Source of the DNA: Candidatus Woesebacteria bacterium UBA925
GTDB taxonomy: Bacteria; Patescibacteriota; Microgenomatia; UBA8517
Direction of reading: 5' to 3'
Length of the DNA: 9,615 nucleotides
Assembly (NCBI GenBank): GCA_002293705.1
Contig: DBDT01000075.1
Location: forward strand, 1 to 9,615
Part shown: positions 1 to 4,798 of the stretch, one piece after another
Numbering within the stretch: the stretch's first letter is position 1
How the letters are laid out: each line of letters starts with the position of its first letter
Position numbers and translations under genes: made by a program
The notes under the pieces: generated by a model
Told to the model about the DNA's origin: nothing
The model's input: the letters and a program-made list of their open reading frames with translations, nothing else
The model's database searches: none

Positions 1-19
1 AGATGTGTATAAGAGACAG
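1..19. other. Tn5 mosaic end / Nextera adapter remnant
   Basis: The first 19 bases are exactly AGATGTGTATAAGAGACAG, the Tn5 transposase mosaic end used in tagmentation libraries. It interrupts the isomerase reading frame at the contig edge, so it is untrimmed adapter and not genomic DNA. Genomic sequence should be taken to begin at about base 20. Confidence 0.96.
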
Positions 20-218
20 CTATTAGTGGTAGATGAAGAAAATTTTCTGAAACTGACTGCACTAGATGCGCACTAAGGCCTGAGCCACCCATACCAGACC
101 AGACAATGTTCAAAATACTTTGAGTGTCGAAGTTAAAGTGATCTGCCCTTACCGATCTCCATCCAGACATTAACTGCTCAGGAAACATCTTGATCGATTC
201 AACAATGGCAGCACTCAT
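20..218 (-). CDS. Bifunctional phosphoglucose/phosphomannose isomerase, N-terminal fragment
   Basis: The first 66 residues of a cytoplasmic sugar-phosphate isomerase are visible; the gene then runs into adapter at the contig edge. The fragment starts MSAAIVESIKMFPEQL and contains GMGGSGLSA at residues 42-50. That glycine-rich loop is the phosphosugar-binding start of the SIS domain in the bifunctional PGI/PMI family, which interconverts glucose-6-P or mannose-6-P with fructose-6-P. Family members are usually about 300-350 residues, so roughly four fifths is missing. The ATG at 218 is the first in-frame start after a stop at 228-230. No Shine-Dalgarno sequence precedes it, and a -10-like TAATAT lies six bases upstream. 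The phosphomannomutase gene lies upstream on the same strand, which fits a shared role in hexose-phosphate supply. Another SIS-domain isomerase remains possible. Confidence 0.72.
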
Positions 219-224
219 GCATAA

Positions 225-254
225 ATATTACATCAAAATTAACTTTTTAAGCAA
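225..254 (-). promoter_or_regulatory. Possible promoter for the isomerase gene, implying a leaderless mRNA
   Basis: On the minus strand, TTGCTT (254-249) and TAATAT (230-225) are separated by 18 bp. The box matches are weak (3/6 and 4/6). The -10 ends six bases before the ATG, so transcription would begin at or next to the start codon. Confidence 0.35.
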
Positions 255-268
255 AATTAATAATGTTC

Positions 269-277
269 TGGTATAAT
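269..277 (+). promoter_or_regulatory. Extended -10 promoter of the 76-residue orphan gene
   Basis: TGGTATAAT is a perfect extended -10 element (TGnTATAAT, hexamer at 272-277). No convincing -35 box lies upstream, as is usual for extended -10 promoters. Predicted transcription begins near 284, leaving a leader of about 28 nt that carries the GGAGG at 301-305. Confidence 0.65.
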
Positions 278-311
278 AATATAGGGTATTATTTAACAGT
301 GGAGGTAAACC

Positions 312-542
312 ATGAATCGAGTGATGATTACGTTTAACGACGGACATATAGAAACTGTTCGTACTTGCAAAGATTTCGCCACCGCTGTAGGACGCAAGGC
401 TGCATCTGGATACAAAGACGAGGACCACAATCCACTTACATACGAAGAGGCGTGGTTACATCTTGGGGGTAGGATAGAGTACACTAACACCCTAAGCGGT
501 TTCCCGGAATACTATGACGAAATAGGAAATTTTGTCCACTAG
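312..542 (+). CDS. Small hypothetical protein (76 aa)
   Basis: I do not recognise a family for this protein. It is the only plus-strand gene I accept, inserted between two minus-strand sugar-phosphate genes. Support comes from signals and not homology: an extended -10 promoter at 269-277, a strong Shine-Dalgarno GGAGG at 301-305 six bases before the ATG, and a hairpin just after the stop. The product is soluble and acidic, with no signal peptide or membrane segment. Residues 5-11 (MITFNDG) and 14-16 suggest a short beta hairpin. The second half is rich in aromatic and acidic residues (YEEAWLHLGG, residues 44-53; FPEYYDE, residues 64-70). A small regulatory or phage-derived protein is conceivable but unsupported. 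Confidence 0.62.
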   Translation: MNRVMITFNDGHIETVRTCKDFATAVGRKAASGYKDEDHNPLTYEEAWLHLGGRIEYTNTLSGFPEYYDEIGNFVH

Positions 543-556
543 CGCTTCTCTTAAGT

Positions 557-585
557 ATTGCACCTGTCGTGAAGATGGGTGCAAT
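557..585. terminator. Hairpin between convergent genes, possible bidirectional terminator
   Basis: The arms ATTGCACC (557-564) and GGTGCAAT (578-585) form a perfect 8-bp stem with a 13-nt loop. It lies between the plus-strand stop at 542 and the phosphomannomutase stop at 590. Neither side has a strong T-run, so it could stabilise mRNA 3' ends instead of terminating on its own. Confidence 0.5.
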
Positions 586-589
586 CAAT

Positions 590-2020
590 TCAAGGAATAG
601 AGATTTCTTCTATATTCACCCCTTCGCTCCAATTTACATTTGAGTCTTGTTTTAAAAATTGTGATATTTTTTGCCCCAAATCTTTGTAACGCACCTCTTC
701 TTTTGCTTCGTACTTGATGGTTATATATGGACCATTTTGGCTGGCCCTAATTATTAGCATGTAATCAGCCCCATCTGCGCGAAACCCATCTATATCTGTA
801 AAGCTTGCACCAGCAAATTCTGATTTCATCCATGGAGCGACTGTGTTTTTAATAAAATCAAACTTGTCTGAGTCAGGATAGCCAAGCTTAATCTCAGGAC
901 TGGTTTTGTATGATGGGAGCAAGTCCACCAACTCTGAAAGAGATTTATCAAACTTGTTGATCAAATTAATCAACCTAAGTGAAGAAAATGCACCATCATC
1001 ATGGCCGTAGAAATTGTCCATGAAGAAAAAGTGTCCTGAAAGTTCTCCACCAAATGGAGATCTTGTCTCTCTCACTTTTTGCTTTATGTAGCTGTGGCCA
1101 GTAATCCACATAACAGGTTTTCCTCCTGATGTGGTTACTACCTCACTTACCATCCTGCTACACAAACTATTAAAAACAATAGTTGATCCTTTCATTCGAT
1201 CAAGGGTCTCCATTGCAAAAAGTGCAACTAACGTATCATTCCAAAGCACCCTACCTTTTGAATCAACCACACCCATGCGATCCCCATCACAATCGTAAGA
1301 AAAACCAAGATCGGCCTCTACCTCAAGTACTTTTTTTGAAAGCCTCTCAAGAACAGACTTCTCAGTTGGGTCTGGAGTTCCAAGAGACAAATCAGGGTCT
1401 ATCTCACAGTTTTGAGTAACCACTTCCAGGCCGTAACTTTCTAATATCTTTGGCAAATATGGTCCTGTGGTTCCACCACCTGAGTCAACTACTACTTTTA
1501 ATCTTTTTTTAAGTGGGGGCAATCTTTTTAAAATATCTTCCTTGTAGATTTCAAAGATATCAACAGTCCATCTCTCCCCTTTTTTGTCCAGGCTTTTAAA
1601 CTCTCCAGCGTTTACAATCCCCTTTACCTCTTCTATCTCATTTGACACAAGAGTTTCTGAAAATCCACTGGCAAGCTTTAGTCCATTGTATTCAATAGGA
1701 AGGTGTGAGGCAGTAATTGTGGCCCCTCCTTTGGTTAGAAAGTGGTATTGCGCAAAGTAGCTCATCTGAGTGGGGGTTACTCCAATGTCATAGACATTAA
1801 GCCCTGAGTCGACAAGGGCATTTATGAAGCTTTCTGCAAATTCAGCTGAGCTTCTTCTGCTGTCACGAGCCACAACAAGCTCATAAATACCTCTTTTCAA
1901 CAAAAATGTGGCATAAGCGAATCCTAAAAGTGAGTAGGTTTCGGGGGTTAACTGAGATCCTACTTTTCCGCGAATGTCATACCCTCTAAATATTGCTTCA
2001 TCTATTTTGGTCTGACCCAT
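590..2020 (-). CDS. Phosphomannomutase / phosphoglucomutase
   Basis: This cytoplasmic alpha-D-phosphohexomutase interconverts the 1- and 6-phosphates of mannose or glucose and so feeds nucleotide-sugar and envelope glycan synthesis. At 476 residues it has the full family length. Visible motifs, in order, are FRGYDIRG (11-18), the phosphoserine loop TASHLP (103-108, Ser105), the Mg-binding DCDGDR (243-248), the sugar-specificity loop GGELSGH (324-330) and the phosphate-binding loop RASQNGP (425-431). Two loops vary from the usual TASHNP and RxSNTEP: Leu107 replaces Asn, and QNG replaces NTE. It is the last gene of the ruvC operon, three bases after the holA-like stop, with no Shine-Dalgarno sequence, so translation is probably coupled. 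An isomerase gene follows, consistent with mannose-6-P metabolism. Whether mannose or glucose is preferred cannot be read from sequence. Confidence 0.93.
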   Translation of the reverse strand: MGQTKIDEAIFRGYDIRGKVGSQLTPETYSLLGFAYATFLLKRGIYELVVARDSRRSSAEFAESFINALVDSGLNVYDIGVTPTQMSYFAQYHFLTKGGATITASHLPIEYNGLKLASGFSETLVSNEIEEVKGIVNAGEFKSLDKKGERWTVDIFEIYKEDILKRLPPLKKRLKVVVDSGGGTTGPYLPKILESYGLEVVTQNCEIDPDLSLGTPDPTEKSVLERLSKKVLEVEADLGFSYDCDGDRMGVVDSKGRVLWNDTLVALFAMETLDRMKGSTIVFNSLCSRMVSEVVTTSGGKPVMWITGHSYIKQKVRETRSPFGGELSGHFFFMDNFYGHDDGAFSSLRLINLINKFDKSLSELVDLLPSYKTSPEIKLGYPDSDKFDFIKNTVAPWMKSEFAGASFTDIDGFRADGADYMLIIRASQNGPYITIKYEAKEEVRYKDLGQKISQFLKQDSNVNWSEGVNIEEISIP

Positions 2021-2023
2021 ATC

Positions 2024-2683
2024 TTAGGCTAGCATATGTTGTGCCCAGACTGTAAGTAGTATGGAAAGCTCCCCCTTTCCTTCTTTAGACTCAACATCGT
2101 AGCTTGAAAGAAGTGAAATACCCTCAGTCAATCTATCTATTTCAACTTTAGCGCTTTGCATGGACACCTTTCTTTCAACCCAACTACTAGTAAGTCTCCC
2201 ACCATTTTTAAAATCGTAAATTTCACCAAGTCTTTTTGCAATTACAGCTAAAACCAGCTCAGCCGGCTCGGTTGATAGTACTGTGTCCAGTAGTTTTAAA
2301 TACTGCTCTTTTTTAAGCACAAAAAGGCTGTCAACCAATCTCCAAATCTCCTTAGGAAGATCAAAACTTTCAAAAACAGATGTTGATGGTAGCTTCTTTT
2401 TAATAGTTGCCCCAATTTCTTTTTTTAAGTACAAAAGAAATCTGCCATCACCGCCCCCTTCACCCAAATACTTAAGATCCCTCTCAGCAATCTTTTCAAA
2501 ACCATCACACACTACAAATACCTCCTCAGAAAATAGGCTTTGTGAGTTTAATAGTTCTGAAAGTGAAGTACTCCCATCATATTCAACTTTTATTAGACCT
2601 CTTTTTTTAAGACCATCAACAATGTGGGAGTAACGCTGATACGACTTTTCGGTATCTTGGCCCCCTACTACAACTACTTTCAT
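2024..2683 (-). CDS. holA: Short HolA-like DNA polymerase III delta subunit
   Basis: This is probably the delta subunit of the clamp loader, which opens the sliding clamp. The N-terminus has a short beta strand followed by a glycine turn (MKVVVVGGQD), then DGSTSLSELLNSQSLFSEEVFVV (about residues 36-58), the pattern of the HolA N-terminal domain, where 'LF' precedes a hydrophobic strand. The C-terminal half (about 150-219) carries the helical pattern of the HolA collar domain, with QSAKVEIDRL and a late 'SKEGKGELSILL'. At 219 residues it is much shorter than the usual 320-350, so middle elements are reduced. No Walker A motif is seen, as is normal for delta. The ATG overlaps the previous stop (ATGA, 2683-2680), showing tight coupling. 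The match is by pattern, not by a long identity run, so the name is moderately sure. Confidence 0.6.
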   Translation of the reverse strand: MKVVVVGGQDTEKSYQRYSHIVDGLKKRGLIKVEYDGSTSLSELLNSQSLFSEEVFVVCDGFEKIAERDLKYLGEGGGDGRFLLYLKKEIGATIKKKLPSTSVFESFDLPKEIWRLVDSLFVLKKEQYLKLLDTVLSTEPAELVLAVIAKRLGEIYDFKNGGRLTSSWVERKVSMQSAKVEIDRLTEGISLLSSYDVESKEGKGELSILLTVWAQHMLA

Positions 2684-3087
2684 GAAGTTAGCCTATCATA
2701 CAACCTCTCAAGTCTACCCAGCTTGTCATGAAACCCTCCCTTTGAGTGGGTGTGAGCCAAAAGGCTACCTGTAAAGTTTTTAGGGATATGGGCTATCTCA
2801 TGAAGTAGCACTTTGTCTTGTGCTTTTTTGTCCAGTTTGTCGAAGTGCTCAGACACCACCTCAATTACATAAGCTGGAGCAAAGCCTGCTGCAATTTGCC
2901 AAACTCTGTTCATACCCCAAATACGAGCATATGCACGTGCTGTACTTCCACTTGAGCGTACACAATAAATCCTATTTGGATCCACCCAGTCAATGGAAAG
3001 GCCGGTAACAAGATCGGTCACTCGTTTTTTAATCAAATCATCAACAACCCAATCCACTTCACTTCGTTGTTTTCTTCTTCTTGCCAT
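2680..3087 (-). CDS. Putative small zinc metallopeptidase (135 aa, HExxH)
   Basis: The product is a small soluble protein with HEIAH at residues 96-100, a zinc-binding HExxH motif preceded by a hydrophobic helix (DKVLL). His113 or His120, in a glycine-rich stretch ending GGFHDK, is a candidate third ligand. The layout resembles the putative phage-type metallopeptidase family (PF18894-like): an N-terminal basic tail (MARRRKQR), a strand-rich middle, then a C-terminal HExxH with a downstream FHDK. I chose the ATG at 3087, ten bases after the ruvC stop. A longer frame opening at 3174 would lie inside ruvC. The stop overlaps the holA-like ATG. Its position between ruvC and holA suggests a link to replication or repair, but the substrate is unknown and SprT/Spartan-like activity would be a guess. 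Confidence 0.72.
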   Translation of the reverse strand: MARRRKQRSEVDWVVDDLIKKRVTDLVTGLSIDWVDPNRIYCVRSSGSTARAYARIWGMNRVWQIAAGFAPAYVIEVVSEHFDKLDKKAQDKVLLHEIAHIPKNFTGSLLAHTHSKGGFHDKLGRLERLYDRLTS

Positions 3088-3097
3088 GTGAGTTTGA

Positions 3098-3601
3098 TTA
3101 CTTGTTTTGAGAGAAGGCGTGACAGAGGGCAATTGCAAGAGCGTCAGCAGCATTATCAAAGTGAGTTTTACCAAGCTTACTGCTGTTAACTTTCGCTCCC
3201 ATAATCTCCGTCACTTTTGCCATCATGGCTTTTTTGTCTGACTTCCCACTTCCTGTCACAATTTTTTTGATTGTCATTGGAGCATACTCAACCACAGGTA
3301 CTCTACTGTGGGAGGCGGCCAGAAGCATGACCCCCTGTGCTTGTCCCACTCTAATTGCAGTTTTGGCGTTGGTTGCAAAAAATATTTTTTCAATTGCCAT
3401 AACTTCTGGGGAGAACTTTTTAAAAAGAAGATTCATGTGGTCAAATATTTTAGCGAGTCTGGCCTCTGGAGTTGCATCTTTACCAGTCTCAATTAGTCCA
3501 TAGTCTACAAGCTCCACTCCCAAAACAGTTTGAGTGATCACCCCATACCCAGTTGTTGCAGTTCCAGGATCAATTCCCAATATTGTAGAGCTAAAAATCA
3601 T
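3098..3601 (-). CDS. ruvC: Crossover junction endodeoxyribonuclease RuvC
   Basis: RuvC resolves Holliday junctions by symmetric nicking, working as a dimer with the RuvAB branch-migration motor. At 167 residues it matches the usual length of 155-190. The RNase H-like fold is recognisable from GIDPGTATTGYGVI (9-22, Asp11), AIEKIFFATNAKTAIRVGQAQG (69-90, Glu71) and HFDNAADALAIALCHAF (147-163, Asp153). Position 150 is Asn where Escherichia coli has the third acidic residue, Asp138 of its DAAD; the nearby Asp149 or His147 may serve instead. It is the first gene of a four-gene operon and follows a terminator that ends the tRNA unit. An extended -10 box lies nine bases before the ATG, and no Shine-Dalgarno sequence is present. 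Confidence 0.95.
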   Translation of the reverse strand: MIFSSTILGIDPGTATTGYGVITQTVLGVELVDYGLIETGKDATPEARLAKIFDHMNLLFKKFSPEVMAIEKIFFATNAKTAIRVGQAQGVMLLAASHSRVPVVEYAPMTIKKIVTGSGKSDKKAMMAKVTEIMGAKVNSSKLGKTHFDNAADALAIALCHAFSQNK

Positions 3602-3610
3602 CTGAAAGTC

Positions 3611-3619
3611 AGTATAGCA
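3611..3619 (-). promoter_or_regulatory. Extended -10 promoter of the ruvC operon
   Basis: On the minus strand, TGCTATACT (3619-3611) fits TGnTATAAT with one mismatch in the hexamer. A poor -35 (TTTAGT, 3639-3634) lies 17 bp upstream, inside the T-run of the preceding terminator. Transcription would start about 0-3 nt before the ruvC ATG. Confidence 0.6.
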
Positions 3620-3636
3620 CTTAAAAAATAAGCACT

Positions 3637-3663
3637 AAAAAGGGCCGACTTTGTTGTCGGCCC
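3637..3663 (-). terminator. Rho-independent terminator of the tRNA-Phe unit
   Basis: The 8-bp GC-rich stem GGGCCGAC / GTCGGCCC (3642-3649 with 3656-3663) has a 6-nt loop. On the minus strand it is followed by TTTTT (3641-3637). This is a canonical intrinsic terminator placed just before the ruvC promoter. Confidence 0.92.
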
Positions 3664-3668
3664 GTTAA

Positions 3669-3727
3669 GCGGAGTTGACCGCGTTTTAATATTGCCCTCC
3701 AAGATGCTCTTACCCACCTTGGAGGGC
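3669..3727 (-). other. Two hairpins in the trailer of the tRNA-Phe unit
   Basis: Between tRNA-Phe and the terminator, GCCCTCCAAG pairs perfectly with CTTGGAGGGC (3694-3703 with 3718-3727, 14-nt loop). A smaller hairpin GCGG/CCGC follows (3669-3672 with 3679-3682). With the terminator this makes three hairpins in a row in a trailer of about 110 nt. That is longer than a tRNA 3' end needs, so a processed small RNA is possible. Confidence 0.5.
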
Positions 3728-3746
3728 GGAGGAAATGGAAATAATA

Positions 3747-3818
3747 TATCCCGGCCCAGACTTGAACTGGGGACCATGCATTTTCAGTGCATTGCTCTAC
3801 CAACTGAGCTACCGAGAC
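3747..3818 (-). tRNA. tRNA-Phe (anticodon GAA)
   Basis: This is a complete 72-nt cloverleaf on the minus strand. The acceptor GTCTCGG/CCGGGAT pairs with two G-T wobbles. The D arm is GCTC/GAGC with the GG pair, and the T arm is CCCAG-TTCAAGT-CTGGG. The anticodon stem ATGCA/TGCAT closes the loop CTGAAAA, giving anticodon GAA after a normal U33. The discriminator is A. CCA is not encoded, so a CCA-adding enzyme is needed. It lies five bases after the unusual tRNA-like gene and belongs to the same transcription unit. Confidence 0.95.
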
Positions 3819-3823
3819 ACGAA

Positions 3824-3900
3824 AGCGAACAGTGGGACTTGAACCCACAACCTCTGACACGTTGTTGGTGTCAGTGCTCTGCCAATTGAGCTATGTCCGC
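3824..3900 (-). tRNA. tRNA-like gene with aberrant anticodon arm, identity unassigned
   Basis: Three arms are canonical: the acceptor GCGGACA/TGTTCGC (one G-T wobble), the D arm GCTC/GAGC with loop AATTGGCA, and the T arm GTGGG-TTCAAGT-CCCAC after a normal 5-nt variable loop AGGTT. The anticodon arm is four bases too long, 21 nt in place of 17. It folds as a 7-bp stem CTGACAC/GTGTCAG with the loop CAACAAC, or as a 5-bp stem with an 11-nt loop. Neither reading places a T at position 33, so no ordinary anticodon can be read. The discriminator is T and CCA is not encoded. It could be a decayed tRNA, a tRNA-like regulatory RNA, a tRNA needing a small excision, or an assembly error. Confidence 0.7.
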
Positions 3901-3913
3901 ACTAAAAGTACAT

Positions 3914-4038
3914 AAAGAGGGTTCCCAGGGAATCTTCATTCCAGGTCTGAGCAGGTACTGCAGGGAGCTTCTCTTCACACGGCTTACGGCCCCTGGGAAC
4001 CCCTTTGTCAAAGAGTTTGGCTTCACATACTCTCTGAC
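3914..4038 (-). ncRNA. Structured RNA B, promoter-driven leader of the tRNA-Phe unit
   Basis: A strong sigma70 promoter predicts a transcript start at about 4038, the first base of a 10-bp hairpin (GTCAGAGAGT pairing with ACTCTTTGAC, 4029-4038 with 4007-4016, one G-T wobble). A second stem of 12 perfect pairs follows (3919-3930 with 3991-4002). It extends by four pairs past a bulged A and encloses about 60 nt. That inner segment can form three small hairpins: GGC/GCC near 3981-3991, GCAG/CTGC near 3951-3961, and GGAAT-GAAG-ATTCC near 3930-3943. The tRNA-like gene begins 13 nt after the stem closes. I recognise no known family, and SRP RNA, 6S RNA and tmRNA do not fit. There is no plausible ORF. 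Confidence 0.6.
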
Positions 4039-4044
4039 GTGCTG

Positions 4045-4073
4045 ATTATACAAATTTGCATATTATAAGTCAA
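4045..4073 (-). promoter_or_regulatory. Strong sigma70-type promoter of RNA B and the tRNA-Phe unit
   Basis: On the minus strand, TTGACT (4073-4068) and a perfect TATAAT (4050-4045) are exactly 17 bp apart. This is the best promoter in the window. It lies directly downstream of the terminator of the preceding unit and points at the RNA B hairpin, whose first base (4038) is seven bases past the -10. Confidence 0.9.
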
Positions 4074-4074
4074 C

Positions 4075-4100
4075 AAAAAAGCCTAGGGGTTTCCTAGGCT
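4075..4100 (-). terminator. Rho-independent terminator of the tRNA-Asp unit
   Basis: AGCCTAGG/CCTAGGCT (4080-4087 with 4093-4100) forms a perfect 8-bp stem with a 5-nt loop. On the minus strand it is followed by a T-run (4079-4075, plus the T pairing at 4080). It ends the rplS/RNA A/tRNA-Asp unit two bases before the next -35 box. Confidence 0.93.
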
Positions 4101-4117
4101 TGAATCATTGGTTTGAA

Positions 4118-4194
4118 GGTGGAGGCACTAGTTAGCAAACCCAACCTTGGCAAACGTATATAAAGTTACCAAAATTGAATCTAGTGCCACCACC
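4118..4194 (-). ncRNA. Long hairpin in the trailer of the tRNA-Asp unit
   Basis: GGCACTAG/CTAGTGCC (4124-4131 with 4181-4188) forms an 8-bp stem. It continues beyond an A·A mismatch into GGTGG/CCACC (4118-4122 with 4190-4194). The enclosed segment holds a second 7-bp hairpin, TTGGTAA/TTGCCAA. It begins three bases after the tRNA-Asp discriminator and ends shortly before the terminator. It may guide tRNA 3' processing or persist as a small RNA. I recognise no family. Confidence 0.45.
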
Positions 4195-4196
4195 AA

Positions 4197-4269
4197 TGGG
4201 AGCTGTTGGATTCGAACCAACGGTCTTCGGCCTGACAGGCCGATATTTAAACCTCTAAACTAAGCCCCC
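4197..4269 (-). tRNA. tRNA-Asp (anticodon GTC)
   Basis: This is a complete 73-nt cloverleaf. The acceptor GGGGGCT pairs with AGCTCCC (one G-T wobble). The anticodon stem TCGGC/GCCGA closes the loop CTGTCAG, giving GTC after a normal U33. The T arm is GTTGG-TTCGAAT-CCAAC. The D stem GTTT/AAAT is weak. The discriminator is A, where Escherichia coli tRNA-Asp has G. CCA is not encoded. It lies nine bases after structured RNA A and shares its promoter. Confidence 0.94.
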
Positions 4270-4278
4270 GATATAAGT

Positions 4279-4370
4279 ACATCGACCCTGGAGCAGCATT
4301 ACCGTCCACTTTGAGGAGGAAACGGGGGGTAACTAACGTCAGGCTACCATGAACTCCCCAGAGTCGATGT
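4279..4370 (-). ncRNA. Structured RNA A, promoter-driven leader of tRNA-Asp
   Basis: The promoter at 4377-4405 predicts transcription starting at 4370, which is also the first base of a long closing stem. ACATCGAC pairs with GTCGATGT (4363-4370 with 4279-4286, 8 bp). The stem continues through a T·G wobble and CTGG/CCAG, then a two-base bulge. The inner part can form GGTAGC/GTTACC (6 bp, one wobble, 9-nt loop) and a weaker CCGT/ACGG hairpin. The whole is 92 nt and tRNA-Asp begins nine bases later. No ORF or known RNA family is recognised. The architecture repeats that of RNA B: promoter, closed multi-hairpin RNA, tRNA. Confidence 0.6.
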
Positions 4371-4376
4371 ATTGGG

Positions 4377-4405
4377 ATTATAGTAAACGAAGAAGTCGAA
4401 ATCAA
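4377..4405 (-). promoter_or_regulatory. Sigma70-type promoter of RNA A and tRNA-Asp
   Basis: On the minus strand, TTGATT (4405-4400) and a perfect TATAAT (4382-4377) are 17 bp apart. The -35 box overlaps the TGA stop of rplS. There is no terminator after rplS, so read-through from rplS may also feed this unit. Confidence 0.8.
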
Positions 4406-4788
4406 GCCTTTTTTGCCTTATTCTTTGATGGAGTCTCTTTTGCTTTAGATTTGATAAAGACACGACCATAGATCTTTTCAATCTCTTTTCTGCTCTTTTC
4501 ACGTACGTAGTAGAGTTTTGCACGTCTTGCTCCTTCAACTCCTTTTTTGACTACCTCGATTTTTTCGATAGATGGGGAACCTAGGGGGAAAATAAACTCC
4601 ATTCCAATAGCTGCTGCACCAATTCTTCTGATTACTACATTTCTTCTCTCTTCTACTCCACGAATGGCAATAACCATTCCTTCAAGGATCTGGACGCGGC
4701 TTTTTTCACCTTCAGTTAGCCTCTGGTGAACTCGAACAACGTCACCAACGCCAAAGTTTACTTCGTTAAAAGTAGTTGAGATTGCCAT
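4402..4788 (-). CDS. rplS: 50S ribosomal protein L19
   Basis: L19 sits at the 30S-50S interface of the ribosome. With the start at 4788 the protein has 128 residues, close to the usual 115-125. Family motifs are VGDVVRVHQRLTEGEKSRVQILEGMVIA (14-41), IGMEFIFPLGSPSIEKIEV (61-79) and RRAKLYYVR (88-96). The last 16 residues are a lysine-rich tail (KSKAKETPSKNKAKKA) beyond the conserved core. A longer in-frame reading begins with TTG at 4827, but that TTG is the -35 box of the promoter and the extension has no homology. I therefore prefer the ATG at 4788. Its transcript would have a leader of only about 3-4 nt. The structured RNA and tRNA-Asp follow directly. The gene is not in the common rpsP-rimM-trmD-rplS cluster here. 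Confidence 0.95.
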   Translation of the reverse strand: MAISTTFNEVNFGVGDVVRVHQRLTEGEKSRVQILEGMVIAIRGVEERRNVVIRRIGAAAIGMEFIFPLGSPSIEKIEVVKKGVEGARRAKLYYVREKSRKEIEKIYGRVFIKSKAKETPSKNKAKKA

Positions 4789-4798
4789 AGTGATTGCT

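Noticed and set aside
3088..3174. N-terminal extension of the metallopeptidase
   Set aside because: The extra 29 residues overlap the ruvC C-terminus in another frame. MARRRKQR ten bases after the ruvC stop is a better start.
3914..4006. SRP (4.5S) RNA within RNA B
   Set aside because: A stretch near 3937-3955 resembles the SRP helix 8 consensus (TCAGACCTGGAATGAAG), but the bases flanking GGAA cannot pair, the AGCA side of the symmetric loop is missing, and the motif is far from the centre of the molecule.
3621..4053. Protein-coding frames across the tRNA and RNA block on both strands
   Set aside because: They run through the tRNA genes, hairpins and terminator and have no initiation signals.
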